DNA of 64,000 nt from assembly GCA_031308135.1 (NCBI GenBank), contig JAHLJT010000631.1, positions 144,750,734 to 144,814,733 on the forward strand, in the 5' to 3' direction. Below are positions 23,439-33,792 of the stretch, in pieces. Below the pieces are notes generated by a model. That model worked only from the letters and a program-made list of their open reading frames with translations, had not been told where the DNA came from and did not search any database. The translations under genes and the position numbers were made by a program. Position 1 is the first letter of the stretch; each line of letters opens with the position of its first letter. The DNA comes from Acheta domesticus. Lineage: Eukaryota; Arthropoda; Insecta; Orthoptera; Gryllidae.

Positions 23439-23945
23439 TTTTTACTTTTTCGTATACGTACGTATATACGGAGTAATATACATAGTATAGGGAAAGTTAT
23501 GTGATGCCCGAAAAAACGACGATTTTTCGGCAGAAAAAAATTCATTGCCGGAGAGTGCTAACAAAAAAGTAGATAAATCCAGTTGCTAAATTAAGAACAA
23601 AAAAAACTAAAACGTGGTGTACACTGCCATTTTTCTGACTCTCCCTCTCAAGCCCCTATGGCCACGATGGAATATCACATGGCATTTCACGTTTTTCTCA
23701 CTCGTGCCGCTAGAAGTCGCATGATCGCAAGCACTGCTTGATATGGTCGCGATCATGCGATGAATAGCGGCACATCTGAGAAAGACGCGAAATACCGTGA
23801 TATATTCTATCGTGAAGACGGGCCTTCAGAGACAAAGTTAGAAAAATCGCAGTATAGTCAGAATCCCTGATTTGTGCGTCCTTCATACCGAAAACCCAAT
23901 TGAAAGCAAAACGTCCGTCCGTCCGTCTGTGAACAACACTAGATG
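23439..23945 (+). repeat. Family X repeat, 5' part (X5), interrupted by a MITE
   Basis: Starts TTTTTACTTTTTCGTATACG with GGAGTAATATACATAG, runs through GCTAAATTAAG and GTGGTGTA, is interrupted at 23622-23854, resumes at TAGTCAGAATCCCTGA and stops after the (GTCC)n run and CTGTGAACAACACTAG. Confidence 0.75.
23622..23854. mobile_element. 233-bp palindromic MITE with TA target duplication (Tc1/mariner type)
   Basis: Ends CACTGCCATTTTTCT and, inverted, TACTGCGATTTTTCT (13 of 15 match). The inverted symmetry extends through almost the entire element, for example GTGCCGCTA..TCGCATGATCGC in both arms. It is flanked by TA at 23620-23621 and 23855-23856. Three other family X copies have the same site empty with a single TA (34789, 55211, 60538), which proves insertion and fixes the ends. 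TA duplication and size fit a Tc1/mariner-type MITE. It has no coding capacity. Confidence 0.85.
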
Positions 23946-24200
23946 GAGATGGGTTTGGTTGGCTTTCCTGATTGGTCGACTATTGCTGAGTATGATTGAG
24001 ATTGAGACTCTTCAATGAGGGGTGGGAAAGATCGAGAGTTGAAGGTAAAGGAAGAAAAAGCAGTTTGAGGCAGCAGCTGTTTTGGCGAGTTGTTCTAGTC
24101 TGACTTGGAGAGCATGGGTGATGTAAGGGCATGAGAGGTCGTAAGCTTGGTGGTTGCCGGGGAAGTTCAGGCATTTTAAGGTGGGTGTCGGAGCACACTA
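23946..24200 (-). pseudogene. Jockey-like LINE ORF1 fragment with zinc-knuckle remnant
   Basis: The minus strand reads LKCLNFPGNHQAYDLSCPYI followed by THALQVRLEQLAKTAAAS. The C-x2-C/F, NH and C spacing matches the last zinc knuckle of gag-like ORF1 proteins of Jockey-type LINEs, which often read C..C.GNH.A....CP. It is short and followed by frame-broken sequence. A second, different ORF1 scrap lies at 25420-26145. Confidence 0.5.
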
Positions 24201-24715
24201 CATAAATTAATAAATAAATAATTAATTACAATATTTCTGGGGGGACAGTGGAGCAAATACAACTCCACAAAATTTAAAAGGCACGTCCGTAAAATAATTG
24301 TGCAGTACATCCATTCTTAATTCCGGCACAAAATCGAAGACAACAATAAGCCGCCACATCGCTTCCGCGAATTCGTAATCACTGTTATAAAAGCAAATGA
24401 AAAACGCATCAGTTCAAACAAATTTATAATTTCAAAATTCAACAATTTCAAAATCTACTTTGAAATGCTAACCAAATCTATTAAACTCAAACGCTTAAAA
24501 CTTATTTAGCAATTCACAATTACCAATGACGCACGTTCATTGGCTGCGACCCCTCTTTCCTTCCTGCGTCACCCGACGCCACAGTCAGTCTGATCTGAGT
24601 CTTGCAGCAAAAAGGATCGTAATGGCGTGTTGGCAGCCGTTGTCTTCGACGCGTGCTGCTTGCTTTATTTCCTCAAGTGTAGTGTTTTGGTAACTAAAAT
24701 GAGCAGTTTATACAC
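24201..24715. other. Gene-free stretch
   Basis: AT-rich to about 24520, then a GC-richer lead-in to the tandem repeat. No feature was recognised. Confidence 0.35.
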
Positions 24716-25140
24716 TGCAAACTTTCCTGCTCCGCGTTTCCTAAGGCGGGCAGAACTTAATAATGCTGACAGTACCACAGTGTTAGTGAGTGTGTTGTAA
24801 CGGTGTTTCTGACGAAAGCCAATACAAATTCGGTTCTGCATTGCAAGCTTTCCTGCTTCGCGTTTCCTAAGGCGGGCAGAACTTAATAATGCTGACAGTA
24901 CCACAGTGTTAGTGAGTGTGTTGTAACGGTGTTTCTGACGAAAGCCAATACAAATTCGGTTCTGCACTGCAAGCCTTCCTGCTCCGCGTTTCCTAAGGCG
25001 GACAGAACTTGATAATGTTGACAGTACCACAGTGCTAGTGAATGTGTTGCAACGGTGCTTCTGACGAGCGCCAATATAAGATTGTTTTCACAGCGCAACC
25101 TTTCCGCCCGCTTTCCCTGAGGCGGGCGCAACTTGGCAAC
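24716..25140. repeat. 126-bp tandem repeat, about 3.4 copies
   Basis: Units begin at about 24716, 24842, 24968 and 25094 (landmark TGCAA.CTTTCCTGCTCCGCG). Units 1 to 3 differ at few positions; the last is more diverged and CpG-richer (GGCAACGCCGGCGGCGCC). Since 126 is a multiple of three, frames stay open across units on the minus strand and give a 42-residue repeating peptide, probably without coding meaning. An AATAAA lies downstream at 25239-25244. Confidence 0.9.
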
Positions 25141-25419
25141 GCCGGCGGCGCCACGCGTTACGTGAAGATGTTTAGAAGGTGTTGGGCAGCAACTGTTTCA
25201 AACACAATTTCCTCGAGCTTGTGTTCCCCGACTCGAGCAATAAAGGATGTATATATGTAACCGTTTGTTAAACATTGTAGTATTTAGTGTTTGAATTTAA
25301 TATATGTTTTTCTTGTGTCATTTGCAAACTTATTTTCCCAACCGTAATAGCAGTAATTCAATACACAGATGCAACCTGTTTAAAAGCTGGTCCTTCGATC
25401 CATGTAAGTTGAACTATTG

Positions 25420-26145
25420 AAGGTGTTGGGGGGAGGAGAACAAACGTCTCGAAAAGCAAGAAAAGTCCACTGCTCTCTATCTCTCGAACTCATCCTCCCA
25501 CAGTGGGGGTTGTTGATTTGGCTTGGGAGCAGAGTTCAGTTGGGTGGAGATTTGCACAGAGGGCACAGAAAGTCTGGCGTCTACAGTAGGTCCGGGTGTG
25601 GAAGAGCATAAGGCAATTCTTGCACTGGGGAATGTGATTTGACTGTTCTTCTATTACGGTGCTGTGGTTTCCGATGAACCTTAAAGTCTGTCTAATTGTG
25701 GCAATGTCCTTCTTTGGCACTTCAATGATAACAGGTCCTAGGGTACAACAAGTACTCCACCGGAAGGGTCAGATTGTTGGGAAGGGATGTCCCCGAATGG
25801 GGGAGGAAGAGAGGCAGCAAGGTTTCTCCCAAGGCCGCTAGCCGTTAGCGGTATACCCTCGGCTTCCATTTCTTCTCGGCTGCTGAATCCTGACATCGTG
25901 AAGCGCGGCCGAAGCCGCTCACCCGCTGCCTTGGCGCCTTTCTGGTTCTGTGGTTCTTCAGCAGCAAGTTGGAGTAGTGCTTCTTGGAAAATCTTCCTCG
26001 GCACGGCGGAGAGGTTGAACGTGCGCTTCCGCTGGTATTTGGTGACGCAATTAAGTGCCCACCGTGAGCGGTTTGCCAACGGTTCAGGGCAAGATTTCGG
26101 CCTCAGTCTGTTATATACGAAAGTTCGAGGAGACTGTATCACTAC
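25420..26145 (-). pseudogene. Jockey-like LINE ORF1 (gag-like), zinc-knuckle part, inverted
   Basis: On the minus strand the frame TLGPVIIEVPKKDIATIR leads into HIPQCKNCLMLFHTRTYC and TFCALCANLHPTELC, two or three CCHC-type knuckles as in LINE ORF1 nucleic-acid-binding proteins. The upstream frame (26142-25738) is Pro/Glu-rich, consistent with an ORF1 N-terminal region. It is broken by stops. It lies head to head with an ORF2 fragment on the plus strand starting at about 26150, whereas ORF1 should precede ORF2 in the same direction. Confidence 0.6.
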
Positions 26146-26149
26146 TCGG

Positions 26150-28140
26150 AGCTAGAGCTCAAAAGACAGCACGGGGAGACTGTATCTCATGAGGGAACAA
26201 AGGAATGCGATGTGGGAGGACTACGCCGAAGATCTCTGGAAGTTGCAGCGAGCCCTACGAAATCCGATCCCCGCAATAACAGCTCTTGAACGCGCCAACG
26301 GACACCCACCCTCCTACGACGCGACTGTTAAAACAGACATTTTTGCAGATACATTAGAAACTAGGTATACACCGCCAACCATTCCAAACTCGCTGCAACT
26401 TCCAGCCACCGCCTCGGAAATCCATTTCGTTCCATCTCCCCCAAACAAAATCTCATTCGACTGGCACATCGAGGCGGATGAGGTACGTGATCTCTGAAAA
26501 ACCACAACACAAAGAAATCGGGTGGCCCGGACAAACTCCGGGGAAATACTTAAACATCTACTTCCTAGGCTGCCCATCTCTTAGCACTGATTTACACCGC
26601 CTGCATTTCTGTGCAGTACTTTCCTTCCATTTGCAAACGGCTACCATTCCACTGCTTGCGAAGCCAAATAAGAACTCGCGCCTCCCGGAAAATTATCGGC
26701 CCATTTCTCTCCTGCCGCTTCTCGGTAAACTCCTTGAGAAAATCATTCTCACGAGCATTCAACGGGATCTGGAGCAAAGGAGCATAATCAAGGACGTGCA
26801 ATTCGGCTTTCGCAAAAAACGCTCCTCCAGGATGCAGGCACTTCGCTTCGCCTTCTTTGCTTCAACTTTAAATCGCCATGCTCTCTTCCTGCTCTCTTCT
26901 TTGACTTCTCCTTCGCTTTTGCTACTGAACATCATTCACTTCTTCACAAGCTACCTCTCACATAGATCTTTCTCAGTTAAATACCAAATGTTCACCACTT
27001 CATCTCGCCCAATTCTAGCCGGCATCCCTCAGGACGCCGTTCTCTCTCCTTTTCTTTTTCCCTCTTCATCACCGATGCGCATCATACAGCATCAGTTTTT
27101 CTGGATATAAGTCAGGCGTACGACAGAGTCTGGCACTCGGGCCTAATTTATAAAATGAGACAACTAGGAGTCCCGGAGTATTTACAAAAGGTTATCGAAA
27201 GTTTTCTCACGAACAGATCGTTCATTGTAAAAATTAACTCTTCAACCTCTTACCCGCGCACCATTGATGCAGGAGTGCCACAAGGATCGGCACTTTCTCC
27301 CATTCTGTTCAACATTTTTAGCTACGATATTCCCACTGACGGTGACTCCAAGATAGTCCTGTACGCAGACGACGTCGCCTTCTTCGCAACGCACAACGAC
27401 ACTGCCGTAGCCAAGGACTATATTCAAAACACACTAAACGAGTACGTCAATTGGACACAGAAATGGAGAATTAAAATAAACCCGTTAAAATGTCAAGCAA
27501 AAATCTTCACGTTACGCCGCCCCAAAAATCCTGCTGAATTAAAGCTTCACAATACAATTATTCCTTGGACCTCCTCACCGATAAAATATTTAGGAGTGTT
27601 GCTTGACAAAAGATTAACTTGGAAACCCCACATAAATGCAACAGCCAACAAAGTATCTGCAAAAATATCAAAACTCTTCCCTCTAATCAATGCACGTTCT
27701 TCAATGAAAGTCGAATGCCGATTGCTACTATTTAAATCCATAATTCTGCCAACTATGACTTATGCTTGCCCAGTTTGGGGATGTGCTGCGACTAGCAATC
27801 TCCAAAAATTATCAGCCATTCAAAATATATTTCTAAGAAGAACTTTAAATGCCCCTGGTTCATTCCTAACACCCAGATTCGCAGAGAATTAAAAGTGCCC
27901 TCACTAAGCGACCACATAACACAAATAGCCCAAACTTTTTACCAAAACCTTCACACTTCCCCACGCTCCTTAATCTTCAGCCTAGGTCGCAATGCTGCAT
28001 CCCCACGTATTAAATCCAGGTATCCCAATGACCGATTCAATCCACAGTAATCCTCCATTACTGTCAATTGATCAAACTGAAACAATCTTCAACCTAGCTT
28101 CATTTAATTTAGCACTATGATTACATTCTTCCGAGGTATA
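26150..28140 (+). pseudogene. Jockey-like LINE ORF2, reverse transcriptase with internal chimera
   Basis: Frame pieces in order: the pre-RT region (FADTLETRYTPPTIPNSL, 26189-26497); PENYRPISLLPLLGKLLEKI and QFGFRKKRSS (26478-26860); an out-of-place piece HFFTSYLSHRSFSVKYQ with GIPQDAVLSPFLF (about 26870-27060); then FLDISQAYDRVWHSGL (motif A), GVPQGSALSPILFN (motif B), LYADDVAFF (catalytic box) and YLGVLLDKRLTWKPHI (27155-27892). Motifs A to D are intact in the last frame of 245 residues, but frameshifts upstream and a lost endonuclease make it non-functional. Sequence to about 28140 is the 3' end. Confidence 0.8.
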
Positions 28141-28153
28141 TAAACCACTGCTT

Positions 28154-29160
28154 ATGGATGGCCATTCCCAAAAAGTTAATAACTATGTACTGCATAATTT
28201 AACCTCCTCGAAAGACAAGTATGTCGAACGAGAAGAAATAAATAAAAAAAACGATGCGCCTACCATTGCGCGAGTTCATGATTTCATCTATGCTGACGCC
28301 CCAGCAAATGCAGTGAAAGATAGCCGGATCAACATTGCCGTCAATCGGCTACAACGTGCCGCAAATGCACTCTCGAATTGGAGTGCGGAAAACGGTCCCA
28401 CGCTGAACACACAGAAATGCGAGGCCATCATTTTCACACAACATGCACACTGTCGCTCCCATCCGCCTCAATGCACACACTCTTCCGTGGCAAAACACTA
28501 TCACTTACCTTGGAATTACTTTTAATCGTAGGCTCACCTGGAAAGCCCATTTAAAAGAAGCGCGAAAAAATATGACGTGGCGCATCACCTCTCTTCCGAA
28601 ACTTTTTAGAAGCCGCTCTCTTAAGGAACAGAATAAAATTCGCCTCTACCTCGCATGCGTAAGAAGCGTGGGGCTCTACGCGTGTGAGGTATGGGCCACA
28701 GCTTCTGATACAAACCGCGAACTCCTCACTCGTGCAGAAAATTATTTCATACGAGTAGCACTAAAACAGCTTCCAGGTGATGCCTACGCGATTGTATTAC
28801 GCTCACACAACACACAAACTATTACGTCAGTTATTCACACTCTCGCTATGGAAAGAATTAACACTATCTTCACAAACATTGACACATATCCCCTTTCACC
28901 CATTCATACAATATTACTCAAAACAAACACGATACAAAACTAAGAAACTCCCTAAAGACATCATTTTCAAAAACCTCCATAAACACACACACACACACAC
29001 TCACCCATCATCCCTCTAACAACACTAAAAATCTCATAGTCTTATCATCTCCATTAAACACACACAAACTCACACATTTTCAACACTAAAACACCAGCTA
29101 AGCCGCAGGAACAGCTCCCATCAATTTTCTTTTTCTTTTCTATCCACTGTAAATAAACTT
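28154..29160 (+). pseudogene. Second Jockey-like LINE ORF2 fragment
   Basis: Reverse transcriptase C-terminal half from another LINE lineage. FIYADAPANAV is a degenerate catalytic YADD box, then LSNWSAENG. A frameshift near 28450 leads to TITYLGITFNRRLTWKAHLK and LYACEVWATASDTNRE with RVALKQLPGDA. The coding part ends at about 28943. An (AC)n tract (28983-29000) and a TAAACTTAGTATTAGTATTG tail to about 29175 follow. Confidence 0.7.
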
Positions 29161-29289
29161 AGTATTAGTATTGTATAAAATTCCGTGTGCTCACGCTAGT
29201 CTGCATACTCTCCATATCAGATGTATTTAGAATTTTGTTTATATTGTAACCGAACGTGTAGGTCGGCTGTGGGGAATTTCCGTATTCCC

Positions 29290-30015
29290 TTGTTTTAGAT
29301 CGGAGTTGATCCTCTACCTCATCCAATACTAAATTTTGAATAGAGGTGACTTTTTCTTCAAAGGTAGCCACTACCCGTTCCACCCTCTTTTCCTGTAAAC
29401 TGATCTTCAATTCGACGCTTTCCGCCACAGATTCGACACGCGCCTGTACGCCTCTACATTCTTCCCGTACCTCTTGGAGCCTATTATGTTGTTCCTTCAA
29501 CTCTCCCTGTAATTGTTCGCGAAATCGTTCGCCTTGCATTTCGATCTTTGTTATTAGTTCGTGTTGTTCCGCTAATTTTTTTCCCACATATTCCGTTGTT
29601 CTTCAAGTTTCAGAGTTAACGATTGATACTGACTGTCACTTCTCAAAGATTGATCCGCAATTTTGGATGATTGTTGTGAAATCTTTGAAGATTGTTCCTC
29701 AATCATGGCAAATATCCGTTGACTCTGATTGTTAACTTGAGTAGCGATGGTTCTACTAAAATTACCTAGCAACGCCTGCATTAGGTTGAGCATTGGATCA
29801 TCCCTGTCGACTCCCGGTGGAGTAAAATCCGCTAATCCAGGGGATGCGTCACTAGTCTCTCCCCCTCGGGTTGATTCCATCGTTGCAACCTCATCACCAT
29901 CAATACCTTGTGCCCCAGAAACACAATTTTCCCCACCGATGCTCCCGTTGCTTGATATGGCATCCTCCTCAACAATATCTGACATGTTTCTCCCGTTCAT
30001 AAATTTTTCAGCCAT
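29290..30015 (-). pseudogene. Gag-like protein of LTR retrotransposon, coiled coil
   Basis: Begins MAEKFMNGRNMSDIVEEDA at 30015, about 140 bases after the LTR. An acidic N-terminal part (residues 1-75) is followed by a long Gln/Glu/Lys-rich heptad-like coiled coil (EEQSSKISQQSSKIADQS, then ELKEQHNRLQEVREEC). A frameshift in a T-run (about 29575-29583) joins the two frames of 147 and 140 residues. The capsid core and zinc knuckle expected downstream are lost because the frame runs into LTR sequence (YGNSPQPTYTFGYN). It would package RNA in an intact element; here it is not functional. Confidence 0.6.
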
Positions 30016-30155
30016 GATTTGGCGTTGAGTAATCGTTCACCTAAATTGTTTACAAAATAAATATTTACTGTACAGTGAGTACCTTACCACCCACACTATC
30101 TATAGAAAGGAGTACCATTTCTCAAAATTTCAAGCCAACCAGTTGGGCGCCATAA

Positions 30156-30711
30156 TGTAACCGAACGTGTAGGTTGGCTGTAGGGAATTTCCGTGGGAAA
30201 GAGGCATTCTTTGAAATTTTGAAAAAAACACAAAGTTGAACCCACAAACATCAATATAATTGGACACGTGATGAGAGCAAAAAAATACAGGATGTCAATA
30301 CCATTGACGCTCACATAAAAAAAACCGAAAAATTTAACAATATTCTAGAAAAAAAGAGACATCAAAGGAAAATCAACTGTAAGAAACTACATGTTTCCTT
30401 TAAGCATACAACCAAAAAAGTCTGCTAAGTAAGAAATGTGAAATAAGCAATTTGTGCAAATGCTAATGGTACCATTCATCAAATCTATAATTAATTTCAG
30501 TAGTCAACATTCAGTTTAAGAAACTTCATATCTTGTCTTTGAGATTACTTAAAACTCAGTTTATTTTCTAAAGAATTAGCCACAAATGCATATTGAATGC
30601 ACAAGTTCGCACCTATTATGAATTTCTGACCATGCCTTGCCTTTCATATCCACTGTTTTTCACCCACCAACAACTCAAATTTATCTTCCGGACCTGAGAT
30701 CAGTGCGCACA
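30156..30711 (-). repeat. 5' LTR of the deleted retrotransposon
   Basis: TG...CA-bounded 556-bp sequence next to the primer-binding-site-like TGGCGCCCAACTGG. Its last 40 bases recur at 29245-29284 with a few differences (GGTTGGCTGTAGGG against GGTCGGCTGTGGGG on the plus strand). Confidence 0.5.
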
Positions 30712-31274
30712 TATATTTATTTTAATTTAATCATTTATTTCTCTCAATGCACATTTCGCGAGACATGGAGAAACATCTAACTTGTTAGCGATGCTAAAAC
30801 TAGGCTAAATCTATTGAAATCACTGTGAAACACTTCTTTTTTTCTTTTTAGAACGTTAGCCAAATGTATACAAATACCCTAAGATTCTTGAATCATCTAG
30901 AAAGTCTATTTCTTGAAACAACTTGAAAACTAATACGAATTTATAATTTACATTCAGTAAAAGAAAATAACCAATTTCAACATTCAAGATTCACAGCCTT
31001 CATAATTACACCGTCTTAAAAGTCTGCACATGTAGAAGTCTTGATTCAAAGTTGCTGAACTTTACGGGGCGTGGAAAACCCAGTTTTCATGACCTCGTCG
31101 GGAGCCCCCGACGAGCAGCTTGCCCGCCTCTCTTATTACGGCGAACGCTGGGCTTCACGCAGTAGTACCAGTTCGTAGTTTTTTTTGACAGAATTTTAGT
31201 GGCAGTTCGTAGTAGTTTTTAAAAAATCTAGGAAGAGCAAACATAGATCGTATACCGACCTCAGTTCGTCGTCT
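30712..31274. other. Gene-free stretch
   Basis: AT-rich to 31050, then a GC-richer segment with an inverted pair CTCGTCGGGAGCCCCCGACG (about 31096-31115, a strong hairpin). TTCGTAGT is repeated twice (about 31171 and 31206). No gene was recognised. Confidence 0.35.
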
Positions 31275-31735
31275 ATGGCCTCACCAAACGGCGACGCTTG
31301 CAGCGGTCAGTGGCGGCGGCTGGCGCCTGAGTGCAAATGCCGCAGCGCAGTACAAATTCTCCGTAACGATGCAAAATTCCAACGTCCAAAGACACTGGCG
31401 CAGCAACTCCCTGGACCGTTCCACCTCCAGGTAACATCATTACCACACCTGCTTCCCAAAAAGCCCAGTCTCCGGCTCTGCTCAATGTTCTACTATCTGC
31501 CTCCCAAAAAGCTCACTCCCCGCCTCTGCTCACTGTTCTACCATCTGCTCTCACCGTTGCTCCACGCCCCTTCCCGCGCACGTCACCACCGCGTAGGGGT
31601 GACAACTCCCCTCCCTGCGCCTCCCCTCCAGCGACCGCTGATAAAGCGGCGGGGTCGCCGCCGCCGCGGCAGCGCGAGCGCGCGGCGAATCTCGCGCGAG
31701 CGCGCGGCGAGGATGGAATTGATAAATACGCCCTA
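31275..31735. other. GC-rich block upstream of gypsy pol
   Basis: CpG- and C-rich sequence containing two near-identical short blocks (CTGCCTCCCAAAAAGC.C and CTGCTTCCCAAAAAGCCC, about 31450-31520), so partly tandem. A 153-codon frame has no domain. It may be gag/protease-region remnant of the following gypsy element or an independent island. Confidence 0.3.
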
Positions 31736-33083
31736 AGGTTAGGACCGGAGGAATTTGATGTTAAAGCAATGCTCACAGGCACGGAAATGGAACTGGAAGG
31801 AAATGAAAGGCTGAGAGACCTTGTAATTGAGTTTAGGGACATTTTATCGGATAGGCCAGGGCTCACTAAAACGGTTCAGATGGACATTGAGTTGCTGGAC
31901 GAAAATGCAAGGGTCAGGAGTGCGCCACATCGCAAGTCGCCTCGCCAAACTAAAATCCTCCTGGATGAAATCATGAAAATGTTAAGGGATGGTATCATCC
32001 AGCCTTCAGATTCTGATTTCACATCTCCCACCAGGCCATGCATTGACTACCGGAAGTTAAACCAGGTTATCCAAACTGAATATTTTCCGCTTCCGAGTTT
32101 GGCCGAGCGTATTGAAGCAGTTGCGAGGGCCAAAATCATAACCACAACTGATCTATGTGAAGGATTTTGGCAGATCCAAATGAGCGAGAGAGCTCAGCGG
32201 TATGCCACCTTTACGACAAAATTCGGATCTTATAAACCCATCAGGATGCCTTTCGGCGTACATAATGCACCATTTTTGCAGTAAGCTTATGGAGGCATTG
32301 CTGAATGATTGCGGGGAGGTTCCATATATGGATGATATTGCTATCTTTAGCGGCAACTGGGAGCATCACTGCAAAATCTCAGAATCATATTTCAAAAGTT
32401 ACGCGAGGCCAATTTACACGTGCAACAGACGAAATGTAAGTTCACCAGGAAATCAGTTACGTTCTTAGGATACGAGATTGGCGGTGGTCTGATTAGACCG
32501 AATGAAGCCAAAGTACCAGCAATAAAAGAATATCCCCGGCCAACGACAAAAAAGGAAATCCGAAAATTTATAGGTCTGATATCATATTATAAACGATTCA
32601 TCAGAAATTTCACGGAGAAATCAGCGGCGCTCACTGATCTATTGAGGGGCACAAACAGGCAAGGCAAAATCCAGTGGTCGGAAGACTGTGAGAACTCGTT
32701 TATACAGCTTCGCGACGCACTGTGTCAGGGGTCAGTCACACATGCGCCTGATTTTAGTAAGCCATTTTTACTACAATGCGATGCGGCACTTACCGGAGCA
32801 GCCATTGTATTATCACAATTAGATCAGGAGGGGAATGAAAATCCAATTCTCTTTCTCAGTAAAAAATTCTCAGACGGGAATTGAAATGGAGCACCACAGA
32901 GAAAGAGTGTGCCGCCACAATTTGGGGTTTAGGAAAGTTGCGTTATTATTTAGACAAAAATGTTTTGTTAAAGATGGAAACGGATCATTATCCGTTAGTC
33001 TGGTTACAACAGAACGCAGGAAATAATCCCAGATTGCTTAGGTGGTCTCTGGCGATCAAGCATTTCAATAGTCATAAGTCCTA
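31736..33083 (+). pseudogene. Ty3/gypsy-type pol fragment: reverse transcriptase and RNase H
   Basis: Motifs in order: KMLRDGIIQPSDSDF and CIDYRKLNQV (fingers), TTTDLCEGFWQIQM (motif A), GSYKPIRMPFGVHNAP (motif B), a frameshift at about 32280, PYMDDIAIFS (catalytic box with DD), KCKFTRKSVTFLGYEI, and FIGLISYYKRFIRNF (connection). RNase H start LLQCDAALTGAA follows, then after another frame break STTEKECAATIWGL and ETDHYPLVWL. The upstream protease and downstream integrase are absent. At least three frameshifts; dead. A canonical region between SPTRP and CIDYRK is shortened. Confidence 0.85.
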
Positions 33084-33792
33084 GGAATGGGGTATTGAAC
33101 GTAAATGCTGGTATTCTCAGTAGAGTGTTTGAAAATGAGCGCCAGTGTCCGGATTTGCAAAGAGGCACATTACACCCGGCAAGGACGATACGTGTGCGCC
33201 GAGAACACCGGAACACAGTGCAAAACAAATAGTGCAAGAAGAATGAAGTATAAGTGAATTTGATGTGTGTTGTGCTGTGCCAAGATAAGGTAAAATTTTT
33301 TCCAAGAAAGAACAGTTTCCCAGCAAATATCATGAAGTTTTTTAGTTAGTGTGTCAGTTGGGCGTATAGAACTGTTTTTGCTTTGAATTTTTATTGATGT
33401 AATGTTTTATAATGGTGATATTGTATGTGTCATTTTCGTGGTGGATGTATTGTACAAAATTAATTTAAGAATTTAGTTGTAACTGAAAAAGGAACATAGT
33501 ATGGTTATTTGAGGAACCACACCGTAGGTTGAAAAATTTTAAACAGGCATAAGAGGGACCGTACGTCAAGATGTTTTATATTACAAGTACAATGTAGAAT
33601 GTGTGTGTAAAATATGTCAATGGGATAGGTTAGTAGGGCCTTCTCTGCTTGTTTTATTACTTGTGTGTTAGCTAGGTTCGGTGCAGTTGTATACACTGTG
33701 AGCCGGTCGCCCTAGGATTCTCACACTTGTGGAATTTTCCTTCTGTGTTGTTTGCAACTGCAACGACAATTCCAGGGAGGTATAGAGGAGTT
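33084..33792. other. Non-coding stretch after gypsy pol
   Basis: No integrase motifs were found. The sequence is G/T-rich with no long frames, and could be the 3' remainder of the retroelement. Confidence 0.35.

Larger units (their letters stand above)
29245..30711 (-). mobile_element. Internally deleted LTR retrotransposon (gag only)
   Basis: The element reads on the minus strand. A 5' LTR (30711-30156) ends ...ACACGTTCGGTTACA. It is followed two bases later by TGGCGCCCAACTGG, a typical primer-binding-site context of Ty3/gypsy elements, and then by gag (30015-29290). The sequence then jumps straight into the last 40 bases of a second LTR (29284-29245). Both outer edges abut TATAT (29240-29244 and 30712-30716), a plausible 5-bp target duplication. 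Pol and almost all of the 3' LTR are missing. The LTR start at 30711 is inferred from TG/CA plus the TATAT match only. Confidence 0.55.

Noticed and set aside
24665..25131. Possible 42-residue repeat protein on the minus strand
   Set aside because: The repeat unit length is a multiple of three, which keeps frames open by itself; there is no start context or recognised motif, so it is listed as a DNA repeat only.
31275..31866. Ser/Arg/Pro-rich frames on both strands in the GC-rich block
   Set aside because: Composition-driven; no gag, protease or other motif could be identified.
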